Origin: an uncultured Flavobacteriaceae bacterium
Lineage (GTDB): Bacteria; Bacteroidota; Bacteroidia; Flavobacteriales; Flavobacteriaceae
NCBI GenBank assembly: GCA_937944485.1
Contig: CALDYU010000022.1
Span: forward strand, 89,942-153,941
DNA: 64,000 nucleotides
Direction: 5' to 3'
Every line of letters starts with the position of its first letter. Positions within the stretch are counted from its first letter, which is position 1. The translations under genes and the position numbers were made by a program. The notes below the pieces were generated by a model that saw only the letters and a list, made by a program, of their open reading frames with translations, was not told the DNA's origin and made no database searches. Positions 44,872-52,873 of this stretch are shown piece after piece.

Positions 44872-45315
44872 TTACTCAAAAACACGAAGCATGTTTCCCG
44901 TAAGTTCAGTATTATATATTTTTAAGGCCTTGGCAGGGTTACCATCAACCTGATTCAAAGGGGTTCCGTTTTGCTCAAAACGAGAGCCATGAACATCGCA
45001 ATAAAAAATACCACCTTGCTGATCAACGAACCGAACCTGATCATAGGCTTCATGACTGCAAACCTGACTGGCCGCGATAAAATTGCCTTCTAGGTTCTTA
45101 ACCACTACGACAAGCTCTTTTAATATGAATCCTCCGTTTGCGCTTAAATTTGCTGCTTCAGAAGAAGTTAAATCAACAGTAAAATCTACACCAGTTGGTT
45201 CTTGAACAATAGAACCATTTGTAGCATCATCTTTAGAGCAACCATTTACACATGGAAAAGTCAGTGCAAACGCGGCACCAGCACCTAAACTTTTTAAAAA
45301 TTGTTTTCTTTGCAT
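44872..45315 (-). CDS. Exported Rieske [2Fe-2S] lipoprotein
   Basis: 147 aa from the ATG at 45315 (MQRKQFLKSLGAG), a Tat-like start with Lys in place of the second Arg, followed by a lipobox (CVNGC). The cluster ligands are Cys-Ser-His (SQVCSHEAY) and Cys-x2-His (YCDVHGSRF). It is a short, soluble-type Rieske domain, not a cytochrome bc1 subunit. First gene of the operon with two ApbE, thioredoxin, DUF4266 and DUF3570. It should pass electrons at the periplasmic face or cell surface. Confidence 0.88.
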   Translation of the reverse strand: MQRKQFLKSLGAGAAFALTFPCVNGCSKDDATNGSIVQEPTGVDFTVDLTSSEAANLSANGGFILKELVVVVKNLEGNFIAASQVCSHEAYDQVRFVDQQGGIFYCDVHGSRFEQNGTPLNQVDGNPAKALKIYNTELTGNMLRVFE

Positions 45316-45364
45316 AGCATTGCCTTTAATATTCACAACGCAGTATTTAGCCTATTCGTATATG

Positions 45365-46543
45365 CTAATAGGTGAAGGTACCATACTCACTTTTTATAGT
45401 AAGCTTTTTGACATCACTTTCTTCTACCCTTCCAATCACCTGTGCAGCTACACCAAATTGCTGAGCGATCTGTATTAAATCTTGTGCCACTTCTTCGACT
45501 ACATACATTTCTAATCGATGTCCACAATTAAAAACTTGATACATTTCTTTCCAATTGGTGCCCGATTGTTGTTGTATTAATTTAAACAAGGGTGGAATTT
45601 CAAACATATTATCTTTTACAATATGGTTTTGCTCTATAAAGTGAAGGATTTTCGTTTGCGCACCCCCACTGCAATGTACCATTCCGTTAATTTCTTCAGA
45701 ACTGTACTTTTCCAATATTTTCTTTACAATGGGTGCATAGGTTCTCGTTGGTGATAATACTAATTGACCAGCATTAATAGGTGACCCAGCGACTGCATCA
45801 GTTAATTTGGTATTTCCAGAATAGACCAAATCATCTGGTACAGCAGCATCAAAACTTTCCGGATAGCGTTCTGCTAAATATTTTGAAAATACATCGTGCC
45901 TTGCAGAGGTAAGTCCGTTACTACCCATTCCCCCATTATAAAAATTTTCATAAGTAGCCTGTCCAAATGAAGCAAAACCAACAATAACATTACCGGGCTT
46001 AATATTGGCATTATCAATTACGTCACTTCGTTTCATCCTCGCGGTTACTGTAGAATCAACAATAATAGTCCGCACCAAATCACCTACATCAGCCGTTTCG
46101 CCTCCTGTAGAATGAATCTTAATGCCATGCTTCTTTAAATCCGAAATCAATTCTTCAGTTCCATTTATTATAGCCGATATTACTTCTCCCGGAATCAAAT
46201 TTTTATTTCGACCAATAGTCGACGAAAGCATTATATGATCTGTAGCACCAACACAAATAAGATCATCAATATTCATTATAAGCGCATCTTGCGCAATTCC
46301 TTTCCAAACAGAAACATCTCCCGTTTCTTTCCAATACATATAGGCTAGTGAAGATTTTGTGCCAGCACCATCTGCATGCATTATGAGACAATAGTCATCA
46401 TCATTCGTTAAATAATCAGGTACTATTTTGCAAAAAGCTTTCGGAAAAAGCCCTTTATCTATGTTTTTTATAGCATTATGAACGTCTTCTTTAGAGGCCG
46501 AAACTCCTCTTTGACTATATCTTTGGCTATGAGATGAGCTCAT
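45365..46543 (-). CDS. purM: Phosphoribosylformylglycinamidine cyclo-ligase (AIR synthetase)
   Basis: 392 aa, fifth step of purine synthesis: closes FGAM to AIR with ATP. The N-terminal YSQRGVSASKEDVHNAI, HADGAGTKSSLAYMYW, and STGGETADVGDLVRT are typical of the Bacteroidota form, which is longer than the E. coli enzyme. It is followed by the redox operon about 50 bases on, and lies after the type III glutamine synthetase gene on the same strand. Confidence 0.93.
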   Translation of the reverse strand: MSSSHSQRYSQRGVSASKEDVHNAIKNIDKGLFPKAFCKIVPDYLTNDDDYCLIMHADGAGTKSSLAYMYWKETGDVSVWKGIAQDALIMNIDDLICVGATDHIMLSSTIGRNKNLIPGEVISAIINGTEELISDLKKHGIKIHSTGGETADVGDLVRTIIVDSTVTARMKRSDVIDNANIKPGNVIVGFASFGQATYENFYNGGMGSNGLTSARHDVFSKYLAERYPESFDAAVPDDLVYSGNTKLTDAVAGSPINAGQLVLSPTRTYAPIVKKILEKYSSEEINGMVHCSGGAQTKILHFIEQNHIVKDNMFEIPPLFKLIQQQSGTNWKEMYQVFNCGHRLEMYVVEEVAQDLIQIAQQFGVAAQVIGRVEESDVKKLTIKSEYGTFTY

Positions 46544-46601
46544 TTTTTATGATTTGTAGCAAAAGTAAGTGAATTGTCTAAATCGAAAGAGAATGAACTG
46601 C

Positions 46602-48788
46602 CTACTTTATAAACAAAAGTTCACGGTACTTTGTTAATGGCCATATTTGATCGTCGATCAACTGTTCTAATTTGTCACAGTGATAACGTATTTCATCAAA
46701 ATAAGGTTTAATAGTGTCTGCATAAGCCGCTGCTTTTTGGTGGCTATCTTTTAAGTTATTAGCCTTTTTTCGAGCATCGATCATAGCATCTGTCTTTGTT
46801 TTAACTTCAATAAGATGCTCTGAAATTGCTTCTAAAATATTCGTTTGACTTTTTGTTAGTTTTTGATAGGATGTAACATATAGTTCCTTTAAACCTACAA
46901 CATTTTGAATCAACATATTTTGATATTTTACTGCTGCCGGAATGATATTATTATAAACCAACTCACTAAATACGCGCCCCTCAATTTGCACATGTAAAAT
47001 ATAGGCTTCTAACTCTACCTCTTGACGGGCTTTAACCTCCACGTCACTCATCACCTGCATACTTTCGAAAAGATCGATACTTTTCTGACTAGTTAGCACC
47101 TGTAAGGCTTCAGGGGTCGTTTTGTTATTACTCAGTTTTCTTTTCTTGGCTTCTTTCTCCCAAGCTTCACTATAACCGTCACCGTCAAAACGAATTCGCT
47201 TCGAATTTTTAATATACTCTCGCAATACGTTAAATACGGCTTCGTCTTTTTTGAGGTTTTTTTGATCGATGAGGATATCCACTTCCTTTTTAAAGTCTAT
47301 CAACTGTTTCGCAACAATCGTATTTAATACCGTCATAGGTTTTGAACAATTGGCCTTTGAACCTACCCCTCGCATCTCAAATTTATTTCCAGTAAACGCA
47401 AAAGGGGAAGTCCGATTTCGATCGGTATTATCCATTAGTATTTCGGGAATCTTACCTACAACATTCAATTTGAGTTCTGTTTTTTCTTCGGGAGAAAGTT
47501 TCCCTTTAGATACTCCCTCTAGCTCATCTAATACCTGACTCAATTGAGAGCCAATAAAAATGGACAAAATTGCTGGTGGCGCTTCATTTGCTCCTAAGCG
47601 ATGATCATTTCCAGCGGAAGCTATTGATGAACGCAACAATTCTTCATAACTATCAACTGCTTTAATTGTATTTATGAAAAAAGTCAAAAATTGTAGGTTT
47701 TTCATTGGGGTAGATCCCGGACTCAATAGGTTAACCCCAGTATCCGTTGATAGCGACCAATTGTTATGCTTACCTGAACCATTAATACCTGCAAATGGTT
47801 TTTCATGAAAAAGCACTTTAAACTGATGCTTATCAGCAATTTTATCCATTACATCCATTAGTAATAGATTGTGGTCTACGGCCAAATTTGCTTCTTCAAA
47901 AACTGGAGCCAATTCAAACTGATTGGGTGCTACCTCATTGTGTCTGGTCTTTACAGGTATGCCCAGTTTGGTACATTCCTGTTCTAAATCACTCATAAAA
48001 CTCAAAACCCTACCAGGAATCACTCCAAAATAATGATCATCTAATTGTTGGCCTTTGGCTGCAGAATGCCCTACCAAGGTGCGCCCTGTTAAACGGATAT
48101 CGGGTCTCGAATTTGCCAGCGCCTTATCAATTAAAAAGTACTCTTGTTCCCATCCTAATGTTGCATTCACTTTCGAAACGTTCTTATCGAAATACTTCGC
48201 TACATTCGTTGCAGCTTCATCGACAGCATGTAAGGCTCTAAGTAAGGGCGCTTTATTGTCTAAGGCCTCACCTGTATACGAAACAAAAATGGTAGGTATA
48301 CACAAAGTAGTACCATAAATAAAAGCAGGAGAGGTCGGATCCCAAGCCGTATAACCCCGGGCTTCAAAAGTATTGCGAATACCACCACTAGGAAAACTAG
48401 AAGCATCTGGTTCTTGTTGTACCAATTGACTACCACCAAATTTTTCTAAAGCCCTTCCATCAGGGAGTAAATCGAAAAAAGCATCGTGTTTTTCCGCAGT
48501 CGCTCCTGTCAAAGGTTGAAACCAATGCGTATAATGGGTAGCACCCATAGTAATTGCCCAACCTTTCATGGCTTCAGCAACCTGATCGGCAATTTTACGA
48601 TCAATTTTCGATCCTGAAAAAATTGCACTTTGCACACTTTCTAATGCATCTTTTGTCAAATATTGCAACATGCGTTCTTCGTTAAATACATGCTGACCAA
48701 ATATTTCAGAGCGTCGCCCTTGCTCTTCAATCGTTATTTGATCTCTCTTTCTACTCTCCGTTAAAGCTTCAAATCTTATCTGTGACAT
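46602..48788 (-). CDS. glnN: Glutamine synthetase type III
   Basis: 728 aa, the length of GSIII enzymes. Signature parts: GWEQEYFLID (metal/glutamate site), KTRHNEVAPNQFELAPVFEEANLAVDHN, and INGSGKHNNWSLSTDTGVNLL, with NRTSPFAFTGNKFEMRGVGS later. It makes glutamine from glutamate, ammonium and ATP in the cytoplasm. It is divergent from a second glutamine synthetase gene, with shared dyad operators between. A -7 box TAATTTTG (48839-48832, minus strand) lies before it. Confidence 0.95.
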   Translation of the reverse strand: MSQIRFEALTESRKRDQITIEEQGRRSEIFGQHVFNEERMLQYLTKDALESVQSAIFSGSKIDRKIADQVAEAMKGWAITMGATHYTHWFQPLTGATAEKHDAFFDLLPDGRALEKFGGSQLVQQEPDASSFPSGGIRNTFEARGYTAWDPTSPAFIYGTTLCIPTIFVSYTGEALDNKAPLLRALHAVDEAATNVAKYFDKNVSKVNATLGWEQEYFLIDKALANSRPDIRLTGRTLVGHSAAKGQQLDDHYFGVIPGRVLSFMSDLEQECTKLGIPVKTRHNEVAPNQFELAPVFEEANLAVDHNLLLMDVMDKIADKHQFKVLFHEKPFAGINGSGKHNNWSLSTDTGVNLLSPGSTPMKNLQFLTFFINTIKAVDSYEELLRSSIASAGNDHRLGANEAPPAILSIFIGSQLSQVLDELEGVSKGKLSPEEKTELKLNVVGKIPEILMDNTDRNRTSPFAFTGNKFEMRGVGSKANCSKPMTVLNTIVAKQLIDFKKEVDILIDQKNLKKDEAVFNVLREYIKNSKRIRFDGDGYSEAWEKEAKKRKLSNNKTTPEALQVLTSQKSIDLFESMQVMSDVEVKARQEVELEAYILHVQIEGRVFSELVYNNIIPAAVKYQNMLIQNVVGLKELYVTSYQKLTKSQTNILEAISEHLIEVKTKTDAMIDARKKANNLKDSHQKAAAYADTIKPYFDEIRYHCDKLEQLIDDQIWPLTKYRELLFIK

Positions 48789-48864
48789 AGGTGATACTAT
48801 TAATGCAAACTAAATTTATTAACAATTAACGCAAAATTACTATCAAATAATATAATTTTCATAA

Positions 48865-48939
48865 TTAACCCCCTAAAAAATAGGGTTAAACGGAAAAATA
48901 ATAACTTTTAACAAAAATACCCCCTCTACGGACAGTACA
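48865..48939. promoter_or_regulatory. Paired operator between glnN and glnA
   Basis: Site A (48865-48889) is the dyad TTAACCC ... GGGTTAA with core CCCCCTAAAAAATAGGG. Site B (48918-48939) starts TACCCCC but its right half is weak. The TACCCC of site B begins 37 bases before the -7 box (48955), the same distance as in glnK, and site A is about 52 bases further up. Both glutamine synthetase genes could be served. Confidence 0.6.
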
Positions 48940-48954
48940 TTTATTGAAAAAATA

Positions 48955-48962
48955 TATTTTTG
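48955..48962 (+). promoter_or_regulatory. -7 box of glnA
   Basis: TATTTTTG fits TAnnTTTG, 39 bases before the ATG at 49002. No TTTG at -33 is present, in line with activator dependence. Confidence 0.5.
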
Positions 48963-49001
48963 TATGTCTTTATAATTTCAAAAAAATTAACTACCCGCAT
49001 T

Positions 49002-50012
49002 ATGAGTAAATCCAAATTAGAGTACATCTGGTTAGACGGTTATAAACCAACCGCTAACCTTAGAAGTAAAACGAAAGTTGAAGAAGATTTTAGCGGTAAA
49101 TTAGAAGACTGCCCTATGTGGTCTTTTGATGGAAGCTCAACGAAACAAGCCGAAGGAGGCTCTTCTGACTGTTTATTAAAACCTGTTGCTATTTACCCTG
49201 ACCCCGCTCGTGAGAATGGGTTCTTGGTGATGACTGAAGTATTAAATGCTGACGGTACACCACACGAATCAAACTCAAGAGCCACCATCGACGATTCTGA
49301 TTCTGATTTTTGGTTCGGTTTTGAACAAGAATACTTTATCATGGATACGGCAACGCAACTGCCATTAGGTTTTCCTGTAGGGGGCTACCCTGGCCCGCAA
49401 GGCATGTACTATTGCTCTGTAGGTGGAAAAAACACACATGGTAGAGCTTTTGTTGAAGAACATGCTGATTTATGTATTGCTGCTGGATTAAACTTTGAAG
49501 GTATTAACCAAGAAGTTGCAAGTGGTCAATGGGAATTTCAATTATTCGCAAAAGGAGCTCAAAAAGCTGGAGATGAAATTTGGATTGCTAGATATTTATT
49601 AGATCGATTGACTGAAAGTTATGGTTGGTATATTGAATACCACCCGAAACCTGTTAAAGGAGATTGGAATGGTTCCGGTATGCATGCGAATTTCTCAAAT
49701 ACCACGCTAAGAACTTGCGGTTCTAAAGAAGTTTACGAAAAGATTTGTGAAGCCTTCAGACCAGTTACAGCTGAACACATTGCGGTATACGGAGAATTTA
49801 ACGATCAACGTTTAACCGGACTCCATGAAACTGCTTCAATTCACGATTTCAGTTACGGTGTTTCTGATCGCGGTGCTTCAATTCGTATTCCTATTATTAC
49901 GGTAGAAAAAGGATGGAAAGGATGGTTAGAAGATCGCAGACCAGCTTCAAACGGCGATCCTTACAAAATTGCGGCACGTATTGTAAAAACAGTAAAGACT
50001 GCCGATGTATAA
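49002..50012 (+). CDS. glnA: Glutamine synthetase, eukaryotic-type (GSII)
   Basis: 336 aa from the ATG at 49002 (MSKSKLEYIWLDGYKP); the longer frame adds 14 AU-rich codons in the leader. Motifs: CPMWSFDGSSTKQA, GFEQEYFIMD, NFEGINQEVASGQWEFQ, and KGDWNGSGMHANFS. This is the short type II enzyme also found in Bacteroidota. Two types side by side suggest use under different nitrogen conditions. Followed by a terminator. Confidence 0.95.
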   Translation: MSKSKLEYIWLDGYKPTANLRSKTKVEEDFSGKLEDCPMWSFDGSSTKQAEGGSSDCLLKPVAIYPDPARENGFLVMTEVLNADGTPHESNSRATIDDSDSDFWFGFEQEYFIMDTATQLPLGFPVGGYPGPQGMYYCSVGGKNTHGRAFVEEHADLCIAAGLNFEGINQEVASGQWEFQLFAKGAQKAGDEIWIARYLLDRLTESYGWYIEYHPKPVKGDWNGSGMHANFSNTTLRTCGSKEVYEKICEAFRPVTAEHIAVYGEFNDQRLTGLHETASIHDFSYGVSDRGASIRIPIITVEKGWKGWLEDRRPASNGDPYKIAARIVKTVKTADV

Positions 50013-50038
50013 TTTATAAATTAGTTGTTGTTACTAAT

Positions 50039-50072
50039 AACCGTCTTTGCGTAATCAAAGGCGGTTTTTTTT
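50039..50072 (+). terminator. Terminator after glnA
   Basis: AACCGTCTTTG and CAAAGGCGGTT pair over 11 bases (one G.T wobble) around a six-base loop, followed by six or more T. Confidence 0.85.
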
Positions 50073-50076
50073 AACA

Positions 50077-51015
50077 CTATTGTAAGGTGAGATAAACAAA
50101 CGTTACATATACTCCCAGTAATACAATCCCATCACGCCAATTCAACCGAAGCTTATTAGGTAAAAATACCAATGGCAGAATTAATAAAGAAATACCTAGC
50201 ATCCAAAAAATATCATTTGTTAATAGACCTTCATCCATAACTTTAATAGGTGTTATTATTGAAGTTATTCCTAATACTGCTAATAAGTTGAAAATATTTG
50301 AGCCGATAAGGTTTCCTAATGAAATAGCTTTCTCCTTTTTAATTACGGCAATGATAGAAGCTGCTAGCTCAGGAACGCTTGTTCCGATAGATACCACTGT
50401 AATTCCTATAATGCGTTCACTAACCCCATAAGCAGAAGCCATGCCAACAGCTCCTTCGATGAGTAATTCTGAACCTCCCCATAAGCCCAAACCACCTAAT
50501 CCCAAAAACAGGACCGTTTTGTATAGCGGTAAAGGAACATCATCGTCAGGTGATTCATCAACTACTGCTGGTTTTTGAAATCGTAATATATAAACCAGAA
50601 AAGCAAATAAAACAGAAACCATAATAATACCTTCATACTGTTGCAACTCCTTATCAAAGAATATAAATCCGAAAAACAATAAGGAAGCCAACATCATTAC
50701 AGGCCAATCTGTCTTATAAAAACTCTTGTTTACATCGATACCACCTAAAATAACGGTAATAGCAAGTACCAAACCCAAATTAGCGATATTTGAGCCTACT
50801 ACATTGCCTAAAGCTAAATCGGGAAAACCATCAAGAGCAGCTTTAATACTTACAATGAGCTCCGGTGCCGAGGTTGCAAAAGAAACTACCGTCATTCCAA
50901 TTACAATTTTCGGAATGTTTAATTTCAACGATAAAGCAACTGCGGATTTTAACAACCAATTTCCTCCTAGTATTAAAAGAGCTAGACCCGAAATAATAAA
51001 AAGAAGATTTTGCAT
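50077..51015 (-). CDS. Calcium/sodium antiporter (YrbG-like)
   Basis: 312 aa, ten membrane helices in two inverted halves. Each half carries the CaCA alpha repeat: SFATSAPELIVSIKAA with GNVVGSNIANLGLVLA, and SIGTSVPELAASIIAV with GNLIGSNIFNLLAVLG. It exchanges calcium for sodium across the inner membrane. The 390 bases beyond its start (51016-51405) are very AT-rich and hold no gene I can support. Confidence 0.94.
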   Translation of the reverse strand: MQNLLFIISGLALLILGGNWLLKSAVALSLKLNIPKIVIGMTVVSFATSAPELIVSIKAALDGFPDLALGNVVGSNIANLGLVLAITVILGGIDVNKSFYKTDWPVMMLASLLFFGFIFFDKELQQYEGIIMVSVLFAFLVYILRFQKPAVVDESPDDDVPLPLYKTVLFLGLGGLGLWGGSELLIEGAVGMASAYGVSERIIGITVVSIGTSVPELAASIIAVIKKEKAISLGNLIGSNIFNLLAVLGITSIITPIKVMDEGLLTNDIFWMLGISLLILPLVFLPNKLRLNWRDGIVLLGVYVTFVYLTLQ

Positions 51016-51405
51016 CGAAAGGTTTTAACAAAGATAGTTGAAGTTTTAGATTTTAATCTTTGAATATTGCATTCGTTTTTAAACGCAAAAAAATCATCTT
51101 TTATGACGAAATGGCTTTAAAAAGACAATTTTACCACAAAACTTCCCTTGCAATCTAAAAATACTTCAAATAATGCTCTACAAATGTGTAACATTGTAAT
51201 AATATTAAAACTTTTCAATTACATTATAAAACATATATGTAGAAAATAATTAATATATTAAAACTATTTACATTATTTTAATTTCATAAGTGTATGCAAT
51301 TGCATCGATTTTTAGTAAAATACTTGCAAGTGAATATGCTTTGTATATATCTTAAAAAAACAATCGATTAACAACAACTATTTATTAACCTTAAAACCCT
51401 CCACT

Positions 51406-51468
51406 ATGATTGCATTAGTAAAAGTTTTATTGTTCTTGTTGTTATCTCTGATCAAGATAATAGCTTAA
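51406..51468 (+). CDS. Candidate 20-aa hydrophobic peptide
   Basis: ATG 51406 to TAA 51468 encodes a peptide of almost only hydrophobic residues with two Lys (MIALVKVLLFLLLSLIKIIA), a single helix long enough to cross the membrane. It is followed by a strong hairpin, so the unit looks like a small transcript. It resembles type I toxins or small membrane peptides in kind only; no antisense RNA is identified. Uncertain. Confidence 0.35.
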   Translation: MIALVKVLLFLLLSLIKIIA

Positions 51469-51492
51469 GTAGTATCATATAGGCCTATATAA

Positions 51493-51518
51493 AATAGACC
51501 GCTTTGAAGCGGTCTATT
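51493..51518 (+). terminator. Hairpin after the 20-aa ORF
   Basis: AATAGACCGCTT and AAGCGGTCTATT form a perfect 12-base stem. It is not followed by a T run; in either direction it may act as a weak terminator or stability hairpin. Confidence 0.5.
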
Positions 51519-51566
51519 CACTACTACAATAAGCATTAACTTATTATATTTGTGAAAACTAACCAG

Positions 51567-51719
51567 ATGAATAAGGCTTTATTTAAATTCTTAGCAAAAA
51601 TCAATAAGGTGCTGTTACCCTCGTATACAAAAAAACGGTTAGATCTTGCTAAAGCCTCAAAATTTCAATTAGCCATTATAGGGTGGCGGTATTATGTAAC
51701 CACAAAAGCTTTAGACTAA
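51567..51719 (+). CDS. Short basic protein, 50 aa
   Basis: ATG 51567 to TAA 51719. The sequence (MNKALFKFLAKINKVLLPSY, then TKKRLDLAKASKFQLAIIGW, ending RYYVTTKALD) is basic and amphipathic. I recall similar short flavobacterial proteins that carry an SsrA-binding label in some annotations; nothing here supports that role, and true SmpB is about three times longer. It overlaps the end of apt by four bases, convergent. Confidence 0.65.
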   Translation: MNKALFKFLAKINKVLLPSYTKKRLDLAKASKFQLAIIGWRYYVTTKALD

Positions 51720-52228
51720 TACACTAGTAATGATTTAACATCATATTCTTTTAATTTAGCCTTTCCTTTTAAGAAATCAAGTTCAATTAAAAAATTGCAC
51801 TGTACAATTTCTCCTCCCATACGTTCAATTAGTTTGCAAACTGCATTAGCCGTACCACCTGTTGCCAAAACATCATCGTGTACTAAAACACGCTCCCCTT
51901 TTTGAATGCTATCTATATGAATCTCTAATTGGTCATCCCCATATTCTAAAGAATAACTTTCGGCAATGGTATTGTATGGCAATTTACCAGCTTTGCGTAC
52001 TGGTACGAATCCAGCATTTAATCGTTCCGCCAAAACGGGAGCGAAAAAAAAACCTCTACTTTCCATACCCACTACCTTATCGATCTTCGCGGCGCCAATT
52101 AAATCAAAAAGAGCTTGGGTAGCCATTTTAAAAGCTTTTGCATCTTTCAAAAGAGGTGTAATATCTTTAAAAACGATACCCTCTTTCGGAAAATCTTTAA
52201 TATCACGTATATAGTGTTTAAAATCCAT
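51716..52228 (-). CDS. apt: Adenine phosphoribosyltransferase
   Basis: 170 aa, purine salvage: adenine plus PRPP to AMP. The PRPP-binding motif VLVHDDVLATGGTANAV (near residue 125) and the APRT-type VVGMESRGFFFAPVLAERL (near 60) are visible. Full length, start MDFKHYIRDIKDFPKEGIVF. It stands alone, 137 bases from the GIY-YIG ORF that reads away. Confidence 0.96.
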   Translation of the reverse strand: MDFKHYIRDIKDFPKEGIVFKDITPLLKDAKAFKMATQALFDLIGAAKIDKVVGMESRGFFFAPVLAERLNAGFVPVRKAGKLPYNTIAESYSLEYGDDQLEIHIDSIQKGERVLVHDDVLATGGTANAVCKLIERMGGEIVQCNFLIELDFLKGKAKLKEYDVKSLLVY

Positions 52229-52304
52229 TTCTTTTTGTTAGCTGTTATTTTGCCTTAAAAGTAAAAAGAAATATATTTGCAGCCCGCTTTGCGGAAACAT
52301 TAAC

Positions 52305-52313
52305 GGCCTCGTG
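52305..52313 (+). repeat. Nine-base copy of the tRNA-Arg 5' end
   Basis: GGCCTCGTG here equals the first nine bases of the tRNA at 52600. The two copies flank a 295-base unit holding a GC-rich hairpin and the GIY-YIG ORF. Confidence 0.45.
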
Positions 52314-52346
52314 CCCGCCCGAACGTGCCTTTTCGGTACGGGCGGG
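52314..52346. repeat. GC-rich hairpin before the GIY-YIG ORF
   Basis: CCCGCCCG (52314-52321) and CGGGCGGG (52339-52346) are perfect eight-base arms, with GTGCC/GGTAC inside. Its GC content is far above the neighbourhood, which suggests a separate origin; it may be a transposition or transcription signal. Confidence 0.55.
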
Positions 52347-52364
52347 GCGCATGAAACTTGAAGT

Positions 52365-52622
52365 ATGTTTTATGTTTACGTTCTTTACAGTAATGATTTT
52401 GATAGGCATTATGTCGGAATGACAAAATACCTTGAAAATAGATTAAACGAGCATAATTTGGGTAAAATGAAATCAACAAAAGCTTTCATTCCCTGGATTA
52501 TCGTTCATGATGAAGTTTTTGAAACGAGACTTCTTGCTAGACAAAGAGAAAAATACTTAAAGTCAGCTGCGGGAAGAAGGTGGAGAAAACTAAATATTAG
52601 GCCTCGTGGCGCAACTGAATAG
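52365..52622 (+). CDS. GIY-YIG nuclease-domain protein overlapping a tRNA gene
   Basis: 85 aa. The UPF0213-type GIY-YIG core is complete: YVYVLYS (Tyr), HYVGMT, RLNEHN and the Arg/Lys-rich REKYLKSAAGRRWRK. The last codons (RPRGATE and TAG) lie in the 5' part of tRNA-Arg, so the tRNA D-loop supplies the stop. Short proteins of this group are frequent in Bacteroidota and, from memory, often end in tRNA-derived sequence. Whether it cuts DNA is unknown. Processing of the tRNA by RNase P would cut its message before the stop. Confidence 0.8.
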   Translation: MFYVYVLYSNDFDRHYVGMTKYLENRLNEHNLGKMKSTKAFIPWIIVHDEVFETRLLARQREKYLKSAAGRRWRKLNIRPRGATE

Positions 52623-52673
52623 CGCACTTGATTACGGCTCAAGAGGTTACAGGTTTGAATCCTGTCGAGGTCA
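52600..52673 (+). tRNA. tRNA-Arg (anticodon ACG)
   Basis: 74 bases fold as a full cloverleaf: acceptor GGCCTCG with CGAGGTC (one G.T pair), D stem GCGC/GCGC, anticodon stem CTTGA/TCAAG with loop TTACGGC, T stem ACAGG/CCTGT with loop TTTGAAT, discriminator A. No CCA is encoded. A34 should become inosine and read CGN codons. The usual G19-C56 contact appears as A19-U56, a matching change, and A15-U48 fits the Levitt pair, so it is probably functional. Confidence 0.88.
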
Positions 52674-52674
52674 C
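52658..52674 (+). repeat. tRNA 3'-end repeat, copy 1 (within the tRNA)
   Basis: AATCCTGTCGAGGTCAC covers the T-stem 3' strand, acceptor 3' strand, discriminator and one more base. Exact copies follow at 52837 and 52958. Confidence 0.8.
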
Positions 52675-52683
52675 TTAAAGCAG

Positions 52684-52714
52684 AAAATCCACTCTCAGAA
52701 GAGTGGATTTTTTG
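52684..52714 (+). terminator. Terminator after tRNA-Arg
   Basis: AAAATCCACTCT and AGAGTGGATTTT form a perfect 12-base stem around CAGA, followed by TTTG. Confidence 0.8.
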
Positions 52715-52770
52715 TTTCAAGAAATGTAAAAAGCTTTTTCGCTTTTGTTAATAGATTGAAATGAAAAATA

Positions 52771-52792
52771 ACATCGCCTATTTCGGCGATGT
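52771..52792. repeat. Hairpin between tRNA tail copies 1 and 2
   Basis: ACATCGCC and GGCGATGT form a perfect eight-base stem around TATTTC, without a T run. Confidence 0.5.
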
Positions 52793-52836
52793 GGACTTTC
52801 TATTTTCAAATGAGGGTTCAAAGGAAAGACAAAGTC

Positions 52837-52853
52837 AATCCTGTCGAGGTCAC
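52837..52853 (+). repeat. tRNA 3'-end repeat, copy 2
   Basis: Exact 17-base copy of the tRNA-Arg 3' end, without the rest of a tRNA. It lies 179 bases after copy 1 and is followed by a terminator-like hairpin. Confidence 0.8.
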
Positions 52854-52873
52854 GAATAAATAGTTCAATAAGA

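Noticed and set aside
51567..51719. smpB
   Set aside because: The 50-aa product lacks the SmpB beta barrel and is far too short.
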